Shown: positions 11,433-23,300 of the stretch, piece after piece | Layout: every line of letters begins with the position of its first letter | Numbering within the stretch: the first letter of the stretch is position 1 | Source of the DNA: Flabesymbios commensalis | Lineage: Eukaryota > Annelida > Polychaeta > Terebellida > Flabelligeridae | Length of the DNA: 64,000 bases | NCBI GenBank assembly: GCA_964017125.1 | Contig: OZ024908.1 | Span: 61,077,521 to 61,141,520, forward strand | Direction of reading: 5' to 3' | Notes under the pieces: model-generated | Told to the model about the DNA's origin: nothing | What the model saw: the letters and a program-made list of their open reading frames with translations, nothing else | Database searches by the model: none | Position numbers and translations under genes: made by a program

Positions 11433-14400
11433 TAAAAAAATAGTTTAAAATAGTGATAAAGCTCTGAAATTTTGACACAGTATAGGTATGCTAATGTTAT
11501 ATCAGTTTAAGATGGGAGCCCACGAGGAAAATTTTTTGCGATTTTTTAATTTCATGTTCAATGTTTTTGTTTTTTTAATTTATAAAAAATACCACAATCG
11601 ACTTTAATTGTAAATTGTAACATTTAAAAAAATGCCACCGACCCCTTTTTTCAGTTAAAATTACAACTATGTCCCTTCTCTTGCAAATTCTAGATGTGGA
11701 CTTAACTTGCATGAGACAATAAAATATTGTGTCAAATAAACTTGTTTTCTTCATTTTTATTTACACAATAGGCGCCAAAACTATAATATCAGCAAAAAAA
11801 TATATAACACAATTCATAGAATTGTGCTGCAATGACCAAATTCATGTTGATAATCAAACGCTTTAATCATATTATTCGGTTATTTGAGGCCTACATTTAT
11901 TATGTTTACATTAACAGATTAGAAGGAATACATATGTGTTTTAGATGTCTAAAAATGAAATGTTTGGACCAAATTAGAGCCATGTTGACAGTTCTCTTGT
12001 TTCAGTCAAAATCAGTCTTCGCATCCTTGACCGTCCTGGAACCGCCATTGATTTTCAATCTGCACAGATAAAACCGTTTGTAGAAATATTGTTATATATA
12101 CGGACACAATAATCAAATAATATCAAATACCAAATTAAATTATCGGTAAACCATCTTCTGTTCTTGTCCAATTATAATCAAAATATGGTCAATTTTAAAG
12201 TGGGATTAGTAAGCTGAAAAATAGTTCAAAGTGTGACACATTCAAATTATAGTTTCTATGGCAAATATAAAGGGAAATTTAACAAATGATAAAATACTCA
12301 CTTATCTTATATACGGATCATTCTATGAGCATGATGGTTTGTCAAATTTCGCTATGTGTATACGCCTGTCTATAGCAACAAAACTATGCTAAATTCCCAT
12401 GTTAATGATTCTAATCCCCAAAGAGAAGATGCGTGCTGAGGTGAAAATGATTTAACAATACCTCTTCAGTACTTTGTCATTGTCACGGTTTACAGTGAAC
12501 CAGCTATTAGCAATATGTCGATTTTATTGTTTAAAAAACACATAATATTTTTTTAAACATGATAAGCTCATAAATACACATATTTAACTCAAATGTTAAC
12601 AATGATCCAAGTCATTTGGGAATTTTCAAGAAAAAATGCAAACGTATACCTGACTTATAATTATTCTAAAATTAAAATATACTATAAATTGCAATAATGT
12701 ATCTCGATGTATCATCATGTCAAGTATAAAGTATTCATACTTGACATGTTCTGCAGCGCGTACTGTATATGTCACTTTGTGGTTGCCGAATTCTTAAGTT
12801 ATTATCATTATCACACACACTGTAAGCTGATATCAATGCTTCCAGACGTGTTTTTTAATCCCAGTTAGAGCTTCAGAGTGACAGTTTATTTGTGGTTTTG
12901 TTTTAATATATATGTTATATCACTCTCCAATTAACTAACAATCAATGAAAGTTGTGTCATTTCGTGTCAATGGGGTGACACATATTATAATAATTATTGA
13001 CTAACAGTTATACCATATCAAAATTATTTTTATAATTATCGAAAATCAATGTTAATATTTAAAAAGAAAAAATGTCTGCATGTGCAACCAGGCACACAAC
13101 AACATTAGAGACACAAGATATATTTATTTCCGTTATATATATCACCTGTGAAAATAGAGCACAATGTTAATGATATATCATTTGTCATTAGCAAATTAAA
13201 TTGGATCACATAGCAGGTGGATTATTGGCTCGTACCGAACCAATTTTAGTACAAGAAAAATATCTAATCCGCTTTTGTACAAGCTTTACTTTATTTTTAT
13301 TTTTTTTATTTTTTTAATGCCGTGATTTATTCAATCCTCTATATTATCCAGATTAGTTGGTATAAGCATGTTTTTATTCACGAAATTACAACAGTGCCAA
13401 AACAAGATTGTAGTACAATTTTCCTCTTATTATGGGTATATATATGGATGCCTCGGCTGTGGTGAAGCAGCTGACCACATGATCACCAAAAACAGCGGAT
13501 TTCTCTATCCCTGTTTCTTTGCCACATACATTGTATTGTTTGATATATTTTTGTATTGTGTATGTTTATCTGTATTAGTGAGGCACACAACGGGACCAAA
13601 TATGTCAAAACTTTGCTCAATAGGGCCTAAGTCTGAACGATTTACCTTCTTAAGCATACAAGTATTACAAATGTGTCTAATCAGTGTGATGATAATATCA
13701 AACTCTTTACAAAATAAGCGATAAGAGACGTGTTTTTATTTGTGAGTATTATAAATAAAATGTATGCATGCTTCTATTTAAGCTAGATATGATTTTATGT
13801 AGTAACTATTCAAATTAGAACTATGTGACATGATAGATAAATATAATTTATATTAGAATAATTTACTTTATTTTTGTTTAATTCACCATTTTCACACACG
13901 ATTTAATTTAAAAAAATTAGAATAAAATTACAAAAGATAATTGAGATAATTGTATGCGAGCGTTGACACTTTTATCATTATAAATGATCTATTCGCTCAA
14001 TATAATGCAGCTTACCAACTCTATTTCGTATAGCCCAAACTGTCTGAAACAAAAGGTTTGAGTCACTGATTGCGACGGTACAAATAAGTGTAGTAATTAA
14101 TATGGGCGCTTGGCCACAGTTTATCATGTCAAAAAAAGCTTTTTTAGAATCAGTAACATTTCACTTATATATAGCCATTTTAAGCTTGTTTTCAAATAAG
14201 TCGTTAACATTTTGTGGGGATGTTTTCAAAATTAGTGTGTAGATTGCTCTCACGCATCGCCATGATAACAAACATTGATTTCCCTGTTCAAACAAATTTC
14301 ACAATCCACGCCCACATCTTCGCGGTGTACAGTTGTCCACGATTACACTTCTTAGACCCCATCAATATAAACAGATCAAAACATTTTTTTCACCTTTTTT

Positions 14401-14575
14401 TCAGGGGGCTCCCATTTTAATATTAAAGAGGATATATTTAAGTACACGTCCCCAAATTTTGACAGCTTTATCATTTTTTAAAACTATCAGGTCTAGATGT
14501 CGAGCTTATTTCATATATCAGCGTCGTTAGGGTTAATATGTTATTACCACATGTATGTAGGCCTACAATAAACAT
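11433..14575. other. AT-rich intergenic DNA, nothing recognised
   Basis: Strongly AT-rich with many homopolymer runs. A 118-codon open frame at 13368-13724 (+) has hydrophobic stretches but no recognisable family and no start context that sets it apart. I see no supported gene. Confidence 0.5.
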
Positions 14576-14949
14576 TTAAAGGGACTGGCCCACGCTAAAA
14601 TCATCAAAAAATCGGTGATTTTATTTTGGCTTCTTACTATGACCATATGATGAAAACATGTCCATAGACTAGAACTGCAAAAGTTTTTAAATTTTTCTGC
14701 TGCGCATTCACCAGATAGACTAGATATAGAGACGAAATTCCCGTATTTTTAATTTTTGACATGGTTGTCAATAATTAGAAATCAGGAATTTTGTCTCTAT
14801 ATCTAGCCTAACTGGTGAATGCGCAGCACAAAAAATAAAATAAAATTGCAGTTCTAGTCTATGGACATATTTACATCATATGGTCATATTAAAAAGCCAA
14901 AATAAAATCACCGATTTTTGATGATTTTAGTGTGGGCCAGTCCCTTTAA
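14576..14949. mobile_element. Near-full-length palindromic element with TTAA flanks
   Basis: The left end TTAAAGGGACTGGCCCACGC and the right end GTGGGCCAGTCCCTTTAA are inverted copies, and the match continues inward for most of the length (ATCACCGATTTT, GACCATATGATG, AGTCTATGGACAT, GCGCATTCACCAG, TCTATATCTAG). Flanking TTAA suits piggyBac-type target choice. There is no coding capacity. RNA from it would form a hairpin with arms of about 170 bp. Confidence 0.75.
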
Positions 14950-14992
14950 TTAATTGCATTGATGTATTAATATTTAATTTAGATAATCATGC

Positions 14993-15090
14993 GTCGCAGA
15001 CGATGGCCAACATTGAACCAGCATTGGATCAGCGTCCGTGTTAGCTCTGATGCAGCAATGCTGGTTTAATGTTCGTCATACACTGAGCCT
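14993..15090. mobile_element. CCCAGCAAACAC-family fragment, weak
   Basis: Contains GCGTCGCAGACGATGGCC, CATTGAACCAGCATTGGATC and an inverted GCAATGCTGGTTTAATGTTC, typical of the family core. Termini are missing. Confidence 0.4.
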
Positions 15091-15492
15091 CGTCTTATTG
15101 GAACTATAGTAATGGCTGTAGTGGGGAGATTATAATTTAGTGATATTAACAGACCTGACACGAAGTCTGTGTCGGTTAGTATGCCTACACATGTAGGCCC
15201 TAGGCCTATCCAATTTGTTCATTGCTCTACAGACTACATGTAGGTCTACACAACTCCATTGTCCGCATCTATTCAATTTAGAATATAGTCCTATTCACGC
15301 CTAAACTAGTTACAACAAGGCACAAAATCTGCAACCCACTAGGCTTTGTCACTTTCAATATAAGTGGCTAACTGAACCTAGTTTCAAAGCTTGGCCTATT
15401 CAAAAGGGAGAATCGGCAACAACTGCTAATAATAATGGAAGTGCGGCGACGCCAGTCGGCATATCATGTAGGCATAGCCTACAGACTTTAAT

Positions 15493-15603
15493 ACCCAGAA
15501 AACACGAGACGTTGACCCAATGACGGTGTATCGTTGGTCCAATGTCTGCAATGCTGGATCAACCTTAAACCAGCATTGACTCAACGTATCGTGTTTTCTG
15601 GGT
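15493..15603. mobile_element. CCCAGCAAACAC-family MITE, AACACGAGACGTTGA variant
   Basis: The ends ACCCAGAAAACACGA and TCGTGTTTTCTGGGT are exact inverted copies. The core has TTGGTCCAATGTCTGCAATG and GATCAACCTTAAACCAGCAT. Length 111 bp. Confidence 0.7.
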
Positions 15604-15863
15604 AGGCCTACTACCACTGTGATCTAAATTAAAGGAACTCCTTGGGATGAGACATTTTCAATGTTGTCAATTTTGAAAATTTAATTTATATAAAGCTATA
15701 GGCCCTATAGCCTAGGCCTACTGATCTTAACTGAAAATACGAAAAAGGCAAAAAACAATTTTAAAGCACCGAAAAGAGTGAAATAGTTGTATTTTCAGGT
15801 CGTATATTGCCATGTAAATAAAACAAGTCACCAATATTCAACACTTTACATCACATATTCCCA

Positions 15864-16111
15864 CGTATTAGACGGTGGGATCAGAGCATTCGGCGCTAAT
15901 TGGTGTCTTATAGTCAGGACAGGGGAGGACACACCTGCAGCACTGATTGTCTACCCAACGCTGGGCCGATGCCATCAGCATGTGGCCCGTATTAGACGGT
16001 GGGATCAGAGCATTCGGCGCTAATTGGTGTCTTATAGTCAGGACAGGGGAGGACACACCTGCAGCACTGATTGTCTACCCAACGCTGGGCCGATGCCATC
16101 AGCATGTGGCC
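15864..16111 (+). repeat. Perfect 124-bp tandem duplication
   Basis: 15864-15987 and 15988-16111 appear identical base for base, beginning CGTATTAGACGGTGGGATC and ending CATCAGCATGTGGCC. It is either a very recent duplication or an assembly artefact. Confidence 0.85.
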
Positions 16112-16132
16112 CAAATGCTGTGAAAACATTCA

Positions 16133-16310
16133 ATCGTCCTTCAGGTATACAAATAGTTTGGTTGGGTTCGGGCCTATACTTCTGGTTTCATAGAAATGTT
16201 GATTAAAAATATTTGTAAAAATAGGAAAATTTTGAAAAAAATAAAAACATGATCCGTGGGATAGTCTACACTAACGTACTTCAGTACGGAATTAAAAACG
16301 AAAATGTATG
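16133..16310 (+). repeat. Dispersed repeat, copy B
   Basis: Second copy of the repeat at the start of the window, same orientation, with short insertions such as GTTCGGGCC near 16167. It directly follows the 124-bp tandem pair. Confidence 0.75.
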
Positions 16311-16313
16311 TCA

Positions 16314-16820
16314 TCCATAGGCCTTAGTAGCTGATATTTTATAATACTTGGAACCAAGTCACCGGAGAATGGCAAACAGTTTTGTTCACAGTGCCTAACA
16401 GTATTGAGTAGCTAGTCTAATCGCTTCCCCAAGTAATAAACAAGATGCACACCCCTAATTTATACATAGTATTTAAACTACGCTATTTTAGTGTTGGCAT
16501 TGTAGGTATATCTACATGATACAATATTTTTGTAGCATAACAATCACCAGGTGGCTCTCGCACCTCAAGAGATGTGAAGGAGGCTGACCTGAGCGACATC
16601 TGTGTGTGCAGGCTGATACTTTCTCTCGCAAATTATGATCTCGGTTTGCTTTTTAATTTATAGACCATCTACATCAAGTATATGTTCTTTTTACGTTTTG
16701 CAAATTCTATTATTTTAGAAAAATATATGTTTATGATCTAGAAGGCTGATATAGACGATATGGCATGATATTTATTTATAATTATTTATTGGTCCGAAAT
16801 CACTTCAATACTTTGTGGGT
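16314..16820. other. Upstream region of the hexosaminidase gene
   Basis: No repeat or coding sequence is recognised. The transcription start of the downstream gene probably lies between here and 17039. I see no convincing TATA box. Confidence 0.4.
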
Positions 16821-16864
16821 GTCACATGACTGCACATGATAAATTTATAGTGCTGTCATGTGAC
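16821..16864. promoter_or_regulatory. Paired inverted E-box / M-box sites
   Basis: GTCACATGAC at 16821-16830 and its exact inverse GTCATGTGAC at 16855-16864 flank a 24-bp spacer. They lie about 175-220 bp before the hexosaminidase start codon. The core TCATGTGA is the known MITF/TFE M-box and differs by one base from the GTCACGTGAC CLEAR site bound by TFEB near vertebrate lysosomal genes, HEXA and HEXB included. The sites are seen; regulation by an MITF/TFE factor is inferred. Confidence 0.45.
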
Positions 16865-17039
16865 TGCCACCTTTGTTGTGGGCGTACTGCATTCACAGTT
16901 CAAGTCGCGTCGTTTTTGTAAGAAGTCAGACGATTGACACGTATTAAAATAACTGGGTGTAAAATAAACATTTCTAAGTATCATTGAATTGTAATCATTT
17001 GTATTTCTGTTGATGACAACAGGTGAATAAGCCACGACG

Positions 17040-17357
17040 ATGCGTTTTGTTTCGCTGACGCTGTCACTCGTGTTGGCAGTGTCTTTCTTCACTCATCATG
17101 TACACTCAGAAGGCTACTCCAGCGAATTCACTCCCCCTCAAGGAGGTACAGCGGGTCAACCATGGCCAATGCCGCAAATCTATCAGCCCACGGCTTCAGT
17201 ACAACGGCTCAACAAGCTGAATTTTCAGTTTGTAAATTTGGGACAAAGTTGCACTATTTTAGAAGCAGCTCTGGATAGATATTTCAAAACAATTTTTTAC
17301 CCCGGTAAAGGTGTGAGAAAGATGGAAAAAAAGTTATCTACAACACTAAAATTCCAG
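17040..17357 (+). CDS. Hexosaminidase exon 1 (signal peptide, start of GH20b domain)
   Basis: Codes residues 1-106 and ends in phase 0 before GTACGT. The ATG has A at -3, and an in-frame TAA lies 12 bases upstream, so the start is firm. The first 23 residues are a basic-hydrophobic signal peptide, with cleavage likely after VHS. Next come WPMPQIYQP and a stretch ending [19 protein letters not shown], which match the HEXA N-terminal domain (WPWPQNFQ and CSVLDEAFQRYRDLLFG). Confidence 0.93.
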
Positions 17358-20300
17358 GTACGTAGGCATAGCCTATATAGCGTAGTTATAAATACATAAA
17401 TAAACATGAATAGACATATGGCCTACAGTGTATATATACAGTTAGTCTGATAACAAATAAAATAAAATTTGAACATGTTCCCAGCAAACACAATAACATT
17501 TTATGGATATTTGGAAAATGTCAGACTAGGTCCCTACATGTTTTCTAAATAATAAAACATCGGGTCAACAGAATATTTTAGAACGTTAATTAAAAATAAT
17601 ATTATATTATATTATTGAAAAACATTAAAAAAACGTTTTAAGAACATATTTATAACATTCACATATTATTTTAAAAAATACATTTTGATAAATGTTCTAA
17701 AAAATATTTTAAAACATTTTTTTAATTACGGTAATGTTTTGCACATTGTTGACACAACATTTTCATATTATAAACATTTTTATATGACCTTTTAAAAATG
17801 TTTGAAAAATGTTTTGTGTTTGCTGAGTTAACATGGTTAACCGGTAATATTAAGGAATAGGACTGGTGACGCTGACATTGTAATGTAAAAAAAAATTCAA
17901 ATGACATTTTCTAATAACAACAAATATTTATAAAAAATAGACATCTGCTATATTGTTATTTAATAAACGAAGTATCTACCACAAACTTTTTATCATGTTT
18001 ATAGTGATATTGTGTTTGGTAAAATGTCATTGAAAACGTCAATTATTCATATGGTTCCAGCAGCACAAGGGTTAACACTTTAAAATTAAGTGGTGTTTTA
18101 TTTACTGAAATAAATCATAAATCGATCAATCCCTGAACTATAAAAAATTAATGGCCTACAGTCTTGGTATCTATGATCATCTTTATGTGTACATTGTTTA
18201 TCTGTTTCTAGCCTGCTGCTGTGCTGAGTGATACTCCAGAATTGGTGTCTCTGTCTGTAAATCTCATGGCAGAATGCGAAGAAATGCCATCACTTGGCAT
18301 GGATGAAAAATGTAAGATGATGCTATGTTTTTAATATGATAATAATCATGATAATGGTTGAAATATTTATAGGAATGTGGAGCTTGTGGTTATTTTAAAG
18401 ACGCAATAAATTGAAAGTAAAGAATTTATTTCTCTCATATAGTCATATTTTCAAAATCACCTAGCTCTGAAAAAAATGTTCACCCCTGGAGCACTGAGCT
18501 TTACAATTTACATTTCCAGTGACTTACAGTTGTGTCTCGCTATCGGGAGTCCACAACTTCAAGTGACTGAAAATTAGAGTTATAAATATGGTGGATTTTT
18601 TTGGCAACAACCTCTGGGGGTTCAATGGGCTCGTTTTTTGTCAACTTAAATATATTATGGCCCAAAACTGCCCGTTGGATCAGCAAGACATGAGCTTTTG
18701 TGATATTTGTGTTGTATTGTGTGTGTTTTTCATGTTTCTTTCATCTTATCTGTTGTTTACCATAATTATATACATGTACACATGATAAATATGTTTAAAG
18801 AGTTGACATTAATAAATTATATTTCTATTAAAAATTTTGAAGCTATATAAAAATAGATATCTATTGAGAGAATAAGCCTTTCAATCAATAAAATTAAAGG
18901 AAAGATACCGTAGCTAAGTATAAACTTAAATTGTTACAGTATAATTGGATAAAAAATTAAAATAGATTGGCAATGTAACAAGAAAAAAACAAATATGAAA
19001 AAGTGCTAAATTGTATGAGCCCTCTATTTCTCCTTCATTTGGAGCTTCATTCTACAAAAGTGGCCACTCAGTCTCCGCAAGGAGCCAGCCCCTGTGACAG
19101 ACTGGAGCCCTTGATTCCTGATTATTTTGGGTTCAGCATGTTCAGCCAGACAGTTCATGTTTTTTAAATTCACCAATTAGCTGATAAATGACTGGAAGTC
19201 AGTCATCACATCGCTCGGTCAATTTAGTGTGTGTGAGGCAAAATTCGGTCATTGTTGATTTCTTATCTCTGATTCACTGAAGCTGACATCAACATGGTCT
19301 CATATCAAACTGACTGTCTTCACTGAACACTGGCAATGGTTGCAGTGACTGCATGCATAGCCAGCCCCGGTCACACAAACATAAATTTCCAGCTTAACCC
19401 TTACAACAGTGAAAATATATATAATGGCCGTAGTCCCATAACATAGGTATTCAAATGAATCTGAAAGAGCTAGCTAAGACATTTATGATGATTTCAAATG
19501 TGACTAGCTGAGCATGCAACATAGTTTAAGTGTATTTTTCAAATTTCACTGAGATTAAGTTTGCTTTAAAACTTGAAACCATTTCTATAGACCCGTCCGA
19601 ACAAGACCCGCTAATTAAATTAAACAAGCACTGGGTCAATGCCTTGTGTATGTTGTGTCCGCTAGGTGTGTACCTGTAGTTATGTCATTATGAAGTATGG
19701 ATCTACATCATGTACCATATTGACATTTTATTTATGAGGACATGATTGTGTTGTAATGATATATTGATCATTGAAGCTAATTGTTTTGTTATTTGCCTTG
19801 TGTCTTTGTTTAGATCAGCTGTCAGTGGCCACAGGTGATGCTAAGCTGTTGTCTACTAGTATCTGGGGAATGTTACGTGGCCTGGAAACGTTCAGTCAAC
19901 TGGTTTATGAAGATGGGTTTGGAAATGTGAGCTATTACCATCTGACTGGAAAAATGTCTCGCTATTCTCTCACTTTTCCCACGAAGTAATCTTATTTAAA
20001 CTTTCACCCACTTGAAGTTGTGTGTCGTTTTTGAGTTTAGCTTTCTTGAAACAACAACCGACTAAGTGTGTTTGCCTCTTTGTATTTTCACCTAAATCAA
20101 TCGTCTGCGTCTAGCTTTCTTGAAACAACAATCGACTAAGTGACTTGCCTTTTTGTATTTTCACTTGAATTGCTATATTGGGTCTAGCTTTCTTTAAACA
20201 ACCACCGGATAAGTGTGCTTGCCTCTTTGTATTTTCATTTCAATCAATATTTTGTTTGACTCGTTCTTGAAACAACAACCCCCCAGGTGTGCTTGTCTCT

Positions 20301-23300
20301 TAGTTTTTTTTACTTGAATGAATCATTTTAATTTACCTCTTTATGATAAGTTGATCATTTGTGTCTACCCTTCTTGAAACAACAACCGGCCATGTGCAGT
20401 GATGTGCGTTTGTCTCTTTGTTTTTTTTACTTAAATGTATCATTTTCATTTACAGTAAATTGCTCATTTGTGTTTACCTATCTTGAAACAACAACCGGCC
20501 AAGTAAGTGTGGCTCTTTGTGGTTGCATACAAGATTTAAATACAGCTGTGGGTATTCGAGAAACAACCTGTCAAGTGAATGTGGCATGTTTTCGGTGTGA
20601 TAAACAGCATAGTTATGCTCCTACACATTATTTAATAAATAGCTTAATAATAGTAGGACATTGTTTACATTTTAGCTAAAATATTTTGTTAGCCTGTTGT
20701 TATTCCCGACCGACGAAATGTTTAATTTTAAACCAAACATTTGCAAATCTTGATGTTTAAATACTCATTTCATTCCCAATAGCACTGGTTTGATCGGCTG
20801 ATAAGACAAATTAACAGTGATTATAATTGTGCATGGCTTTTGAAAGGTTAATGTCTGAGACATTGATTTGTGAATGTATGCCGACCTACATCTCTCTGTA
20901 ACCCTTGAAACGTTAAATTGAATAATTTTAATTTTTATTCATTAAAAATGATGTTTCACTACCACGACCAGTCGTTAAAATTTACTCATATTTATTTAAT
21001 TCGAAACCAAACATTCGCAAATGTTGATGTTTAAACACTTATTTCCTTCCAGATAACAGTGATTTGATCGTCCGATAAAATAGATGCAAAACAACTATAG
21101 TTGTGACATTGTACCTGCATCAGGTGCATGTAGTCAAGTATTGATATTTAACCCTTTCCTGCTGATTACGACTATTGCCGTTTTTAATCTGTTTTATTAG
21201 TCGACCAAATCACTGTTATTGGGAATTAAATGTGTGTTTAAACATGATTTGCAAATATTTGTGCTAAAATTAAACAAACATCAGCAATTTTCATCCACTT
21301 GAAGTTGTGGGTCGCGGTAGCGAAACACAACTTCAAGTGGGTGAGAATTTAACTAAAGTAACTTAGCAAGATAAGGGTCAATCCTTTTAGCACCTACCAT
21401 TTGACTTTCATTTACTTTGGCCAGGAGATGTGAATTGCTATCAATATCTTGATTCTATTTGACAGCCAAGTATATTATCATAATATTTTTTTATGAAAGC
21501 TCAGGGGTGATGGCTTGCAATATAGTGGTGTGTGGAAAAAATCACACTCCTTGAATGAGCAAGGAGTTATCATTTACTTTCACATGCCTTATATCTGGTA
21601 AACTATGATAGATAGCCAGCCCATTACTATGAAGCAAAATATGAGGTTTCAGGAAGGAAGATGTTCTAAAATAAATCAACCTGATTAAATTAAAAATGGC
21701 TGACTTTAGGGCATTATTGATTCTAATATGCATAATAGCAGAAATACATAATACAGACTTATGTATTTCTGATAATAGCTAACAAACTGTGGTAGGTTAC
21801 TCAGGGATGCAAATTCACATACGCCCGGTCGCCCGTGGCGACAAGAATTATGTAAGGGCGACTGTAAATCAGCATGTCACTAGCCCTGCTGGCGACTGAT
21901 TCCCTGTGCGAACCGCAGATCATGTGTGGCTAAATGTACGCATAACTGCAGAGCGCCGCACAGCATGTACAGGCGTCGTCGTCGTTGCGCGCTACAGAGC
22001 GTTGTTTCGGCTCACACGTGGTTGTGTGTATCAGCCTTTTAGGGGGACCTACATTTGAGGAGCATATAAGCGCACATAATTTAAGATTTGGTACACCAAA
22101 AAGTGAGCAAATGGATCAAGTTTGATGCTGACACACGTGGACATAAAAATCACGTTCACCAAGTTGTTAAACAAACTACTGACCAGTATATTCCTACGGC
22201 CTGGTCAATCAGGGTGCGTGGGGGCGTGTATTGCATGTGGCCTAATCTGCGGTAGCCATGATAGCCCACAGCGTCACTTTTTGCGTCGTGGTTCCCAGCA
22301 TTCGTTTCACCCGATATTTCACAGTTCAAAATGGCACTGATCAAGGAGATCATTTATCTAGTTTTTTGACATACATGCATGCTGACAACATTTCAATGCC
22401 CAACGAGCTGTGGGTGAATAGATGCAGTTTTGAATTGTTGCTGATTCTAAAAGACTCATGTATTATAGACCTGATGAATCAAGCATTAATCTTACATAAA
22501 AACGTCTGCAAAAACGTGTTGCAATTTTGTGTGAATGCAAGCTGTGGCTAATACTCCAGTTTCAGTCACACACAGGGCTGCCGCTGGCGCATGTATGTCG
22601 GCGCAGAAACGATGGACATGTAGGGGTGTTCAGACTAAGAAGGTCTAACCATGCCAATAGGCCTAACAAAAAGTAAAGTACACCCCAGAAAAGGCCTAAT
22701 TTAATACACCTGAGATAACCTTTTTATCCCAGTTATGTTGTGCCTTGCTGTGTCATGATGCCATAGAGGCTAGAGCTCCATACACTTCCCTAAGAAAATA
22801 AAGTAAACTGGAGAAGAAATGCTGGTTCAATAACGTAACTTTATATGAAGATAAAGGCCGACAGAGACATTTTCAGGTGGCGTGGCTGGTCACTGACTTC
22901 ACTAGAGCTTAAACAGCTGCAGATTAAAGCTAAAATGCCCACCTGCAGCAAAAATGCTCAGGCTAAGTCTACGGAAGATGGGTCAGAAGGGGAAAAAATC
23001 ATTAACCAGTGATTCAGCAATATCGCGCATAGTCCGGCAACAAGTGAGGGCGATTAAAAAATCATAAGGGCTAGTGGATTTTTAGTTCCACTAGCCCGGC
23101 TGGCTAGTGGATAAAAATGATGAATTTTCCCCCCTGTTACTACTATACCATTACTCTGGAACAAATAGTAGCGATTCTAAGCTGATTATTGCTTCCACCA
23201 GAGAAGTTATGTTTTTGGTTAAGTTTGGTTTGCTGCCTCTCCATCTGTCCGTCGGATTTTCGTAAAAAATAACAAACAGATTTGCATTAAATTTTTACCA

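Larger units (their letters stand above)
18312..19813 (+). other. Intron 2
   Basis: Phase 1 intron of 1.5 kb. It contains a hairpin fragment (18511-18573) and a partial TTAA-type MITE (19394-19505). The 65-codon open frame at 18588-18785 has no family match. Confidence 0.8.

Noticed and set aside
13368-13724. 118-codon frame with hydrophobic stretches
   Set aside because: Low-complexity AT-rich DNA, no family resemblance and no supporting splice or promoter signal.
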